Source: Rhodoblastus sp963710275 (GTDB lineage: Bacteria; Pseudomonadota; Alphaproteobacteria; Rhizobiales; Beijerinckiaceae). Taken from it: DNA of 64,000 nucleotides. Numbering within the stretch: position 1 is the first letter of the stretch; each line of letters starts with the position of its first letter. Where the stretch lies: positions 141,619-205,618 of the forward strand of contig CAVPZS010000007.1 of NCBI GenBank assembly GCA_963710275.1. Reading direction: 5' to 3'. This document shows, piece after piece, positions 55,427-63,896 of the stretch. A program made the translations under genes and the position numbers. The notes under the pieces were generated by a model that worked only from the letters and a program-made list of their open reading frames with translations, searched no databases and was not told the origin of the DNA.

Positions 55427-56674
55427 ATGGCGCGGCCTTCCCTGGAGGTCGCGGATATCCTGCGCGTTCACGGCGCCGCCTATGCGCGCGCCCACGCAGG
55501 ACATCTCAGCCTCGGCCAGCTCAAGGTCATGTCGGCGATAACGGCCTGCCGCACCGCAACGCTCGGCGGTCATGTCGCGCGCTGCGACGACTGCGGCCAT
55601 GTCGAGATCGCCTACAACTCCTGCCGCAACCGCCACTGCCCCAAATGCCAGGGCGCGGCGGCGCGGCAGTGGCTCGCCGAACGACAGGCCGAGTTGCTGC
55701 CGGTCGCCTACTATCATGTCGTCTTCACGCTGCCGACGCCGATCGCGGCCATCGCGTTCCAGAACAAGGCCGCGATCTACGACCTCCTGTTCAAAGCCGC
55801 CGCCGAAACTTTGATCACCATCGCCGCCGACCCCAAGCATCTTGGCGCCCGCGCCGGCATCACCGCCGTGCTCCACACCTGGGGTTCGGCGATGACCCAC
55901 CATCCGCACATTCACATGATCGTCCCCGGCGGCGGCCTGTCGCCGGACGGCGCCCGCTGGATCGCCTGCAGGCCCGGCTTCTTCCTGCCAGTGCGCGTGC
56001 TGTCGCGCTTGTTCCGCCGGCTTTTCCTCGAAGGACTTGCCGCGCTTCACCATGCCGGCCGCCTGGCCTTTTTCGGCGATCTCGCCGCGCTCGCCGGCAA
56101 GGAGGCCTTCGCGGCCGCGCTCGCCCCGGTGCGCCGATCGGAATGGATCGTCTACGCCAAGCGCCCCTTCGCCGGGCCAGAAGCCGTGCTCGCCTATCTC
56201 TCGCGCTACACCCACCGCGTGGCGATCTCCAACAGCCGCCTCCTTGGCTTCGACGGCGGGAATGTCACCTTTCGCTGGAAAGATTATCGCGCCCGGGGTA
56301 AGGCGTCAGGCAGAAGCTGGATCAAGTCGATGTCGCTGTCGGCGGACGAGTTCATCCGCCGTTTTCTCATGCACGTCCTGCCCAGCGGCTTCCATCGCAT
56401 CCGCCACTACGGGCTGTTCGCCAGCCAGAGGCGCGCCGCAAATATCACGCGCCTGCGCCAACTCATTCCCAAGACCGAGGACGCCGAAAGACCTCAGCTC
56501 GATCTCGGCGCGACAAGCCAAGCGCCGCAAACGATAACGCCAGATCCTTCCGAGGCGACGGCGCTCAAAGCCTGCCCTTGCTGCGCTGGGCGCATGCGCG
56601 TCGTCGAGACTTTTGCGCGCGGCGCGACGCCGCGCGGCTTCAAGACCGATTGCGCGGGGTTCGACACCTCATGA
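55427..56674 (+). CDS. IS91-family HUH transposase (copy 2, intact)
   Basis: A 415-residue rolling-circle transposase. The N-terminal zinc-binding part is residues ~45-75 (CDDCGHVEIAYNSCRNRHCPKC). The HUH metal motif is HHPHIHMIVPGGG (residues ~160-172), and the catalytic Tyr lies in LAYLSRYTHRVAISNSRLLGF. A C-terminal zinc-knuckle CPCCAGRMRVVETFARG is also present. It nicks at the origin end and drives single-strand transfer; such elements can carry adjacent DNA by read-through. This is the functional copy that could act in trans on copy 1. Confidence 0.93.
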   Translation: MARPSLEVADILRVHGAAYARAHAGHLSLGQLKVMSAITACRTATLGGHVARCDDCGHVEIAYNSCRNRHCPKCQGAAARQWLAERQAELLPVAYYHVVFTLPTPIAAIAFQNKAAIYDLLFKAAAETLITIAADPKHLGARAGITAVLHTWGSAMTHHPHIHMIVPGGGLSPDGARWIACRPGFFLPVRVLSRLFRRLFLEGLAALHHAGRLAFFGDLAALAGKEAFAAALAPVRRSEWIVYAKRPFAGPEAVLAYLSRYTHRVAISNSRLLGFDGGNVTFRWKDYRARGKASGRSWIKSMSLSADEFIRRFLMHVLPSGFHRIRHYGLFASQRRAANITRLRQLIPKTEDAERPQLDLGATSQAPQTITPDPSEATALKACPCCAGRMRVVETFARGATPRGFKTDCAGFDTS

Positions 56675-56959
56675 CCAAAACCAAAGGCCGCCCGCACGCT
56701 GCCGACACCGCGTCGACGCCCAAGGGCGGGGGCCATGACGATCTCTCTCATCAGCGCCCAAAGCGCAAGAAACCGTGCGTCTCATCAAACTCAACGTCGC
56801 AACAGCCGCCATCGGCCGCCGTCAAAACGCCCGCGCCCATCCCTTCAAAAGCTTCTCGCCAGCCGGACAGCCCTCAGAGCCAGGACGCCCCACCTAATCC
56901 GCATAGATCGCCGTCTCAACCATCGAGCTCAACGTCCCGCGGTTTCCTCCCATGGAGGC

Positions 56960-57016
56960 TTTCGGTCGCCGGCCCGCCGGCGACACGCAGCATCCGTGAT
57001 GGGCCGGCGACCGAAA
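56960..57016. repeat. 16-bp inverted repeat at the 3' end of IS91 copy 2
   Basis: Arms 56960-56975 and 57001-57016 are exact complements separated by 25 bases, 9 bp before the element end, as in copy 1. This is the putative oriIS hairpin. Confidence 0.75.
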
Positions 57017-57243
57017 CCCTTCACATGAGCACGTATTCCCACCGCTCAAGGAACGACCGCTGACGGCAAGATTGCGGTCTGCCACGCAAGACCTGCGAGG
57101 CGCCATAAGCGGTAGGTGGCGCGCGACCGCAAAACGAACTCTGTGCGGGCGCATCGATCGACGGTCGCCCGTCCGACGACCGCCATTGAAGAGTAACGAT
57201 GCGAGAGGCTTCGTGTCTTTCGCGCCGGGCCTGAAACCGGCCG

Positions 57244-58338
57244 CTAAAGCCGTCCCGTCCTCCTGTCCTCCGACAGCTTCAGGATCGGAGGTTGCTTGAG
57301 CTGGTTTTCTGGCTGGACCCTTTCCCTGAGGCTTCCTTTGCCAAGTTCACGTCCCAATTGATCTTCGCGCCGAAGCCACTCTTCGACGCTCCGGATGCGG
57401 TTAGGATGAATTTCATCCAGTAACGCGTAATCCCTCTGAACGACGCCGTGCTTCCAAATATTCCAGAAGCCAGTGAAGTTGTCGCGAAAGCTCATGGTGC
57501 TTTTGTCGTTGGGATCTGCGTTGTATCCTGCCGGCAAATCAGCAGCCATCCTGAGCGGACCGCTCCAGTATGCGTCCAACCCTGTGTCGATATACCGCGC
57601 CGGACGTCCGGTCACTTTCTCGAACGCGGCGGCGAGTTTCCGATAGTCGACTTGCTCGATGGCGACTTCGAGGTTCATGCCGTTTGCGCGCTCGGGATTA
57701 TCGAAGAGCCAACGCGCGTAGTACCCGCAATCTTCAAGCGCGACGTGAGGCACGGCTCCGTCGCCGAGCGGAACCCTCAAGGTCACGACGCCATCTTCGA
57801 CAGCAGGCGTCATGGGCGTCATCGCCGAGATCGCCATTTCCATGTACGGCCCCGTGGTGAACACCGCCGCTGCCATCCTGTCCTGGTTGGCCCGGTTCTG
57901 AAACGGGATCCATTCGCCTATGCGGCCCTTGCCGTCGTAGTGGCCTGTCCGAAATTTGGAATCATCCCCGGACTTCTTGAGCGCGTAGTCCAGGTTTCCG
58001 TACACGAAGAATTTGATCCCTTCTTCGATGGCAATCTCGTAGCTGCGGATTGCCCAATACATCTCGGTCTTTTCGCCGGTGTTGAATCCATCGATGTTGA
58101 TGTACGCCCCGTCGCAACCGTGGAATCCTTTCCGCAGTGTTGCTTCATCGGCGAAGGTTCCCTCGACGATCTCGACGTTGCCAAGCGCCAAAAGCGCGTT
58201 CGCCCGGCGGGAATTGGCGTCGCGGCTCAAGGCCCGGACGGAATACTTCTTGTCGGCAACCAAGGCGCCGATCACGGGCATGCCCTGGGCGCCAGTGCCG
58301 CCGATGACGAAGATTTTTGAGGCGTTTTGGGAAGTCAT
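57244..58338 (-). CDS. NmrA-like NAD(P)-binding oxidoreductase
   Basis: A 364-residue atypical SDR of the NmrA/HSCARG group. The cofactor motif FVIGGTGAQGMPVIGALV is at the N-terminus, followed by VRALSRDANSRRANAL and VEIVEGTFADEATLRKGFHGCDGAYINIDGF. There is no Tyr-x-x-x-Lys, as usual in this family. It may sense NAD(P) redox state or reduce quinone-like compounds. Divergent from an HxlR regulator, a common pairing. The start at 58338 follows GGAGACAACG. Confidence 0.82.
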   Translation of the reverse strand: MTSQNASKIFVIGGTGAQGMPVIGALVADKKYSVRALSRDANSRRANALLALGNVEIVEGTFADEATLRKGFHGCDGAYINIDGFNTGEKTEMYWAIRSYEIAIEEGIKFFVYGNLDYALKKSGDDSKFRTGHYDGKGRIGEWIPFQNRANQDRMAAAVFTTGPYMEMAISAMTPMTPAVEDGVVTLRVPLGDGAVPHVALEDCGYYARWLFDNPERANGMNLEVAIEQVDYRKLAAAFEKVTGRPARYIDTGLDAYWSGPLRMAADLPAGYNADPNDKSTMSFRDNFTGFWNIWKHGVVQRDYALLDEIHPNRIRSVEEWLRREDQLGRELGKGSLRERVQPENQLKQPPILKLSEDRRTGRL

Positions 58339-58501
58339 CGTTGTCTCCACAGATTTATTGAAACCGTCGACGCCGGACGCTCGCGCACGTGCATCCTTTT
58401 TGGCGCGATCGGCAGTTGCATCGCTCCCACCTACGCGGGCCGGAGCGGACGACCGTTTGGTTTTGGTTGTTCGAAGCCGGGCTCCCATTGCAGGAAGAGC
58501 T

Positions 58502-58526
58502 AGTCACTCTTATTATAAGAGCGACT
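58502..58526. promoter_or_regulatory. 25-bp dyad, putative HxlR operator (nmrA side)
   Basis: Arms AGTCACTCTTAT and ATAAGAGCGACT around a central T (11 of 12 positions complementary). It lies 164 bp upstream of the NmrA-like gene. Its core CTCTT-N-T-(T/A)-AT-N-AGAG recurs at 58830-58844. I see no gene in 58339-58886. Confidence 0.65.
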
Positions 58527-58829
58527 GCAAAGCAAGACGCTTTTTTGTTTGTGGCGGCGACGGTCAGCCGCCTCGCACGCCACTGCGATTGCAAAGCTTG
58601 GAGCATGCAGGATGAATGGTGGCGGGATAGGCACACTCCGTTCAGGTTGGAATGATCGGAGGCGAGAAGTCCATGGACGTAAAAGCGCCACGGCAATCAC
58701 GAGGATCAGATCCCCTGACCCGAAAGAAATTCCTTGCAACGGCCGCACGAAGGGTAAGCGCCGCGTCAGACGGCGTTCGATTGGTCCAAGGCTCTCGTTG
58801 AATTTACCAGTTTGCCTTAACTCGGAAAG

Positions 58830-58844
58830 CTCTTGTAATGAGAG
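58830..58844. promoter_or_regulatory. Second dyad, putative HxlR operator (hxlR side)
   Basis: CTCTT-GTAAT-GAGAG, sharing the core of the 58502-58526 dyad, 42 bp before the HxlR start. Its position suggests autoregulation. Confidence 0.6.
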
Positions 58845-58886
58845 TTGCGCCAAGACCCGCCTCGGGGATACTCAAGGAAATGGCTC

Positions 58887-59348
58887 ATGCGCTCGAAGGG
58901 GTTCGACGGAATGGTATGCTCGATCGCCGGGGTAATGGCGGCGATCGGGGATCGCTGGGGTCTGCTGATCCTCCGGGATCTCGTCTTCGGCCTCAGCCGA
59001 TATGAGGATTTTCGCCAATCGTCTGGCGTGACCAATGCGACGCTTAGCGACCGTCTGAAACATATGGAGGCCAACGGCCTCGTTGAGCGACGGCGCTCTC
59101 GACAAAATCCGGAGCGGTTTGAATATCTCTTGACGCAGAAGGGCCGGAAAATCGCTGCTGTATTGCCGGTGCTCGCCCAGATCGGCGATCATTTGGACGT
59201 CTCTGGCGCTCCAGCGCCGCCGCTGAAATTTGTAAATCGAAAAACTGGAGCCGAGGTGGCCTGGACTTTCATTGATCGGATCACCGGCGAACAATTGAGC
59301 CCCCAGGATCTTGCGATCGAAGAGGGTCCTGGGGCTGACGACATGTGA
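58887..59348 (+). CDS. HxlR-family winged-helix regulator
   Basis: A 153-residue HxlR-type regulator: CSIAGVMAAIGDRWGLLILRDLVFGLSRYEDFRQSSGVTNATLSDRLKHMEANGLVERRR forms the winged helix, followed by YLLTQKGRKIAAVLPVLAQIGDH. The Cys at the start of the domain matches the redox-sensing position of some members. It probably represses the divergent NmrA-like gene in response to reactive electrophiles or aldehydes. The ATG at 58887 with AAGGA upstream is preferred over 58845. Confidence 0.83.
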   Translation: MRSKGFDGMVCSIAGVMAAIGDRWGLLILRDLVFGLSRYEDFRQSSGVTNATLSDRLKHMEANGLVERRRSRQNPERFEYLLTQKGRKIAAVLPVLAQIGDHLDVSGAPAPPLKFVNRKTGAEVAWTFIDRITGEQLSPQDLAIEEGPGADDM

Positions 59349-59402
59349 CGCTGGCGGCTATCTCACGCCGAGCGCCTTGGCCGCAACCGGAGATGCGGCG
59401 TG

Positions 59403-59852
59403 CTAGGAGATTGAAATGATGTCAAGCTTTTGACCGGATGCGCCGGCTTCATCGCCAACAGCTTTGCCCATCAGAAGCCTCGCCACTGGGGATGCGAAGG
59501 AAATTGAGCCGGACTTGGGGGTCGCTTCGTCTTCGCCCACGATGCGATATTTCTGTATGCGCCCATCCCCGCGTCTAAACGTCACCGTGCTCCCAAAGGC
59601 GACGGTTTCGGTTGACGAGGGATCGGTGATGACCTGAGCGGCCTGAACTCTCGCCGCAAAGTGGAACGGCGGGATATCGCCGATCCTCCCGACGCCGTCT
59701 CTCGCCCGCGAGCCTGGCGGTGCTTCGGCTCTCCCGCGCTGGAGAGGCGACCGGGCGGTCGGGCAACTTCAGGCGCGTTTCCGAGGCCGTAAGACGGCGC
59801 CGAATCGCTTCGTCAGCGACCCGTCGAAATAGAGAAGTCCAATTTTCTTCAT
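59403..59852 (-). pseudogene. GreA/GreB-like transcription factor, C-terminal domain clear, N-terminal part out of frame
   Basis: Residues AFGSTVTFRRGDGRIQKYRIVGEDEATPKSGSISFASPVARLLMGKAVGDEA form the FKBP-like C-terminal domain of Gre/Rnk factors, preceded by FAARVQAAQVITDPSSTET. Upstream on the minus strand, LKLPDRPVASPARES in another frame resembles the short linker before the coiled coil, so an indel between 59640 and 59760 is likely. If repaired it would be a Gre-like secondary-channel factor that binds RNA polymerase. An ATG at 59852 is the possible start. Confidence 0.5.
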
Positions 59853-59856
59853 GCAG

Positions 59857-59872
59857 GCAATCTAAAGATTGC
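59857..59872. repeat. Perfect 16-bp inverted repeat GCAATCT-AA-AGATTGC
   Basis: It lies between the Gre-like fragment and the DUF3883 gene, in the presumed divergent promoter region. A possible operator or hairpin; no second copy was seen nearby. Confidence 0.5.
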
Positions 59873-59993
59873 CGGCGCGGTTTTCGATCCTCAATGTGTA
59901 GGATGGAGGAAAGCGGTTCCGCCTCGCAAAAGTCGTTCTGCTTGACAGTTAAGTTCATTTTCTGGCGTCCTGGCTCCTCGACGGGGCGAAGAA

Positions 59994-60841
59994 ATGGCGA
60001 AAGTCGAGGCAGGATCTGACTGGACCGACACGGAAAACGACATCGTCGTCGCCGACTATTTCGCGATGCTCGGCGAGGAGCTGGCCGGGCGAGCCTACGT
60101 GAAGGCGCATCATCGCCGCGCCGTGGGGGTCGACCGAAACCCGGCGCTCGGAGGGGTCCGTCGAACGCAAGTACATGAACGTCAGCGCGGTGCTCATGCA
60201 TCTCGGCCTGCCGCGCATCCGCGGCTACGCGCCAAACAAGCACGCGCAATTCAGGGGGCTCGCCGCCGCGATCGACCGCTACCTCCGGCTAAACCGGGCG
60301 GCGCTCGATCCGGACGTGTCGATCCTCGCGGTGGACGCCAGACAGCCGATCCTTTCGTCGCCCCGCCGCCATTGCAGCCGCCTCGGCAAAAACAAAACCC
60401 CGGAGCCGATCAGGCGGCTGATCCGCAAGTTCGATCCGGTCGCCGCGACGCCCGCAACCGGGCGCTCGGGGAGGAAGGGCGAGGCGTTCGTGCTGGAGGT
60501 CGAGGAAACCCCGCCTCTTCGCCGCCGGGCGCAAGGACCGATCAAGGATTTGCGCTGGGTGTCGGAACTCGACGGCGACGGAGCCGGCTACGACATCCGG
60601 TCGTTCGACCGGGCGACGGGGCGAGCCGAGACTGATCGAGGTGAAGTCGACCTGCGGCGAAGCCACGATGCCGTTTTTCGTGTCTCGGACGGAGAAGTCG
60701 TTGGCGGACGACTCCCCTGCGGAATTCAACCTCTACCGAGTCTTCGATTTCGCCGCGACGCCGCGCATTTTCACCCTGCATCCGCCGCTGGAGAATTCCG
60801 TGCGTCTTGAGACAGAGACGTGGCGCGCGGCGTTCGTGTGA
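59994..60841 (+). CDS. DUF3883 (PD-(D/E)XK nuclease-like) protein (two frameshifts)
   Basis: About 282 residues. The N-terminal part (WTDTENDIVVADYFAMLGEELAGRAYVKAHHRRA, then KYMNVSAVLMHLGLPRIRGYAPN) matches the region preceding many restriction-like nuclease domains. The C-terminal part contains LDGDGAGYDIRSFDRATG followed by IEVKSTCGEATMPFFVSRTE, the Asp...Glu-x-Lys arrangement of DUF3883. Frames change near 60165 and near 60620. It lies directly upstream of the methyltransferase-HNH gene in the same orientation, so the pair may act together, plausibly in defence. Confidence 0.72.
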
Positions 60842-60934
60842 ATTGATCGCTTTCGACCGTTGCGACGCCCTTGAGCCATCCGCGACTTCGGATGACAATG
60901 AGAATCTTCGTCCGTCGAAAGCTTCCGTCCGTTC

Positions 60935-62680
60935 ATGTCGATCCAAGACACCATTCATTGGTACGACAAGCACGCGGGCGATCTCGCTCCGCGCTACGAG
61001 GCCGTGAGCCCGGATGTCGTCCATGGTTGGGTCGCCGACCTGCTCCCGGAGGCGCCGGGACTGGTGATCGACATCGGCGCCGGTACGGGGCGTGACGCCG
61101 CGTGGTTCGCCGCGAAGGGGTTCGAGGTTGTGGCGGTGGAACCCTCGACGGAAATGCAAGCCGAAGCCGGAAGTGTCGATCCCGAGCGGAAAAACCGGAT
61201 CAAGTGGGTGACGGACCGGCTTCCCTCCCTGTCCACGACGCTTGCCCTCGGGCTCGCTGCGGACGTCGTGTTCCTCGGCGCCGTCTGGATGCATCTGCCG
61301 CCGGACGACCGCCCGCGAGCGTTCAGGAAGCTCGTGTCGCTGACCAAGTCGGGGGGGCTGATCGCAATCTCGATCAGGAACGGAGCGCCAAACGACTTGC
61401 GGGGCTTCCATCCCGCATCTGTCGGCGAGATCGAACGGCTGGCGCGCGGCCACGGCCTAACCGTCGCCCGGGTCGCGCACGCTAAGGACTCGCTCGGGCG
61501 CGACGACGTCGCTTGGGACTACGTTGCCCTGCGGCTGCCGGACGATGGCACCGACGCGCTGCCGCTGCTGCGCCACATCGTCCTGAACGACGACAAGACG
61601 TCGACATACAAGCTCGGCCTACTTCGATCCCTTTGTCGGGCGGCCGATGGGTCTGCCGGCATGGCCCGCGAATCCGAAGACGACCATGTCGCCGTGCCGC
61701 TCGGCCTTGTGGCGTTGAACTGGTTGCGTCTTTACCTACCGCTCATCAAGAACGACCTGCCGCAAAGCGCGATCAACCGCGCCGGCGGAAAAAGCCTTGG
61801 ATTCGTGAGGGACGGCGCAGCGGCGATCATCGGAGGCGCAATCCCATTCATCGACCTGCGAGTCGGCGCGAGCTTCTCGGGCGCCGCCGCCAATGCGGTT
61901 CATTCCGCCATCCGAGACGCGGCGCAGACAATCCGCAAAAACCCGGCGACGTTCACAACCTATCCGAAGGGCGGCCCAGTATTCCCCTTCGAGCCCGGCG
62001 TCAGGCGCGCGGCGGCTGAAGGGATGACGCTCGACGCGCCGCACCTGAATTCGTTCGGCTGGCTGCTGGTCCCGCGCGAGGTATGGCGAGCGTTGCAGCG
62101 GTTCGGCGCGTGGGTCGAGCCGTCCGTCGTCGCAGAGTGGATCAGGCTGATGAAGGGTTACGCCTCGCGGCAGGACCGGGTCCTCGACGAGGGGAGGATC
62201 GCTGCCGCCATGGTTTGGTCGGACCCGATCAGGGATGTCGCCGTCTCGCGGAACATCGCCCTGAGGATGTTGGAAAGCGGTGACTCGGTTCACTGCGTTT
62301 GGAGCGGCCGGCGCCTCGCTGACAAGGATCTAATGGACATCGACCACTGCTTTCCATGGGCGGCATGGCCTTGCGGCGACCTATGGAATCTCATGCCCGC
62401 CGACCGCAAGATCAACCAGAGCAGCAAGAGAGAAAAGCTGCCGTCTGAGGACCTCCTGCGCCGATCGCGCGACCGAGTGGTCGAATGGTGGGAGCGCGCC
62501 TATCTGGCGCCAAACGCGATCGTTATGGCGTCGCGGTTCCGGTCTGAGGCGCGGGCCAGCCTGCCGGCGTTGGCCGGCGACGACGGCGAACTCAGGTCCG
62601 AAGAGGTATTCGCAGGGGTGCGCTTCCAACGTCTCCGGCTTTGGCGCGACCAGCAAATACCAGAATGGGACGGACGATGA
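60935..62680 (+). CDS. SAM-dependent methyltransferase fused to an HNH endonuclease
   Basis: A 581-residue protein with three parts. Residues ~1-205 form a class I methyltransferase: LVIDIGAGTGRDAAWFAAKGFEVVAVEPS is motif I and its acidic loop; VVFLGAVWMHLPPDDRPRAFRKL follows. A helical middle part of unknown function (~210-440) begins IVLNDDKTSTYKLGLLRSLCR. The C-terminus holds an HNH nuclease motif: CVWSGRRLADKDLMDIDHCFPWAAW...LWNLMPADRKINQSSKREKLP (~455-500), with His, Asn and the second His-position region visible. The methyltransferase is small-molecule/RNA type by sequence, so whether it modifies nucleic acid is open. Adjacent to the DUF3883 gene; intact. Confidence 0.82.
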   Translation: MSIQDTIHWYDKHAGDLAPRYEAVSPDVVHGWVADLLPEAPGLVIDIGAGTGRDAAWFAAKGFEVVAVEPSTEMQAEAGSVDPERKNRIKWVTDRLPSLSTTLALGLAADVVFLGAVWMHLPPDDRPRAFRKLVSLTKSGGLIAISIRNGAPNDLRGFHPASVGEIERLARGHGLTVARVAHAKDSLGRDDVAWDYVALRLPDDGTDALPLLRHIVLNDDKTSTYKLGLLRSLCRAADGSAGMARESEDDHVAVPLGLVALNWLRLYLPLIKNDLPQSAINRAGGKSLGFVRDGAAAIIGGAIPFIDLRVGASFSGAAANAVHSAIRDAAQTIRKNPATFTTYPKGGPVFPFEPGVRRAAAEGMTLDAPHLNSFGWLLVPREVWRALQRFGAWVEPSVVAEWIRLMKGYASRQDRVLDEGRIAAAMVWSDPIRDVAVSRNIALRMLESGDSVHCVWSGRRLADKDLMDIDHCFPWAAWPCGDLWNLMPADRKINQSSKREKLPSEDLLRRSRDRVVEWWERAYLAPNAIVMASRFRSEARASLPALAGDDGELRSEEVFAGVRFQRLRLWRDQQIPEWDGR

Positions 62681-62995
62681 TGAGTTCGCCTAACAAAAGC
62701 GATGCAGCCCCCACCGTCAATAATTTTTAGTAACCGCGACCTTATGGTCCAGCCCGGTCAACCGAGCCGACAAGCGTGTCCCGGTGCGGTGTCCGTGGCG
62801 TTGGCCAAGCCTTCACATTTTTTCCTGCATGCGCGATCACCCGCACAAAGAAAAATCTTCCGTATAAAACTCATCGTTATAGGAGGGCATCGGCGCGAAA
62901 AGCATCTGAATTGTCTTTGTATTGCTTTTTATCTATTTGCCAACCTTTCTATTAAAATGTTTGTATTATCGATCCATGAATTGAAGGAGCGGTAC
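62681..62995. other. AT-rich intergenic stretch
   Basis: No gene recognised. The last 120 bp (62860-62990) are much richer in A/T than the rest of the window, with TTG-rich and TAAAAT-like hexamers that could be a promoter for the downstream small gene. Composition suggests recent acquisition. Confidence 0.45.
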
Positions 62996-63349
62996 ATGGA
63001 AATTGAGCGCAAAAACGACGTCTTTTCAGGTTTTCAGACCTTGCATGACGACTTCCAACAAGTGATCTCCATGGCCTACGCAGTAGATCATCCTAATCGG
63101 CGGCCCAAGGAGGGCTCTGGCCTCGGGATTTTCCTATCACACTCATATGGCGACGGAAGTTTTACGCCCGACGAGTGTGCAAAGGTCGCCGACGAACTGG
63201 AAAGTTTGGTCCCGAGGATCGGGGCTCTTGAGGAGTATCACCGCGTCAATGACGACGATGAGAACGGCGGGTGGGTCGGCATCGCGACGCGTCTCATCGT
63301 CGCATGCCGCAAGGCTGCTGAAGTCGGTGAAAACGTCCAATTCCGCTAG
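62996..63349 (+). CDS. Small hypothetical protein
   Basis: A 117-residue acidic soluble protein that I do not recognise. It has FSGFQTLHDDFQQVISMAYAVDHPN, then GSGLGIFLSHSYGDGSFTPDECAKVADELESLVPRI, then GGWVGIATRLIVACRKAAEVGENVQFR. The Asp-rich middle and C-terminal helix suggest a compact globular fold. The ATG at 62996 follows AAGGAGCGGTAC. The longer frame starting at 62702 crosses AT-rich non-coding sequence and is unlikely. Possibly part of the mobile or defence region. Confidence 0.6.
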   Translation: MEIERKNDVFSGFQTLHDDFQQVISMAYAVDHPNRRPKEGSGLGIFLSHSYGDGSFTPDECAKVADELESLVPRIGALEEYHRVNDDDENGGWVGIATRLIVACRKAAEVGENVQFR

Positions 63350-63896
63350 GATTTCGTTCCGACACATCATGCGGCTGACCCGGTTTGATCCAACGACGTG
63401 GCGCCAATGATCGACCGGAAGGAATTCCGGGTGATGCCCTAGACATCTTGCGAGTTCGCGGAATACGCGATTGGATCGCGGCTTATTGATTAGGACTGTT
63501 TTAGGAAATGGATCGCCATTGTTCATTTAGGCCGGTTAAGTCGCCGGTGAAAAAACGGTCCGTCAATCGTCGGCTGCCCGGGGGCCGTTGGAGAGCGAAT
63601 CGCCTCAGGTAGATGGCGGGTTCTCGCCATGTTCTCTTAGGTCCCGCGGGCTTTGTTAAGCATAACGCGACTTTCAAACTGGCCGGCGGCAGATTCAGCT
63701 GGACACCGGTATCCCCGCCGCGGCAGGCTAAGAGCGCTTGAGGTTGGACAGCGCGTCTGGCCCGAGCTGGTTAAGTTTTCGGCGTCCCGGAAGCGCGAAG
63801 GTGGGTTTACCAGACCTGCCCGAGGCGGCTGACGGGGGTGTTACCAGCACCGCCCGGCAGCCTAACCACGAAGATATCTTGATAGGAGATACCAAC
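63350..63896. other. No gene recognised
   Basis: The stretch carries short open frames on both strands but no family resemblance or ribosome site, apart from the AGGAG at 63884-63888 belonging to the next entry. No tRNA or rRNA was seen. Confidence 0.4.

Larger units (their letters stand above)
54421..57025 (+). mobile_element. IS91-family element, copy 2
   Basis: About 2.6 kb, in the same orientation as copy 1 (37245-39851), 17.2 kb downstream. Both genes are intact here. The ends coincide with copy 1 (start GGACTAAACC, end CCTTCACA) and flanks are unrelated. Compared with copy 1 there are small differences near the left end (one extra C) and in the 3' non-coding part. Confidence 0.9.

Noticed and set aside
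63540..63896. Possible group II intron or tRNA-like structure in the terminal non-coding region
   Set aside because: I could not find the conserved intron 5' end, domain V or a cloverleaf; nothing beyond general GC-rich pairing.
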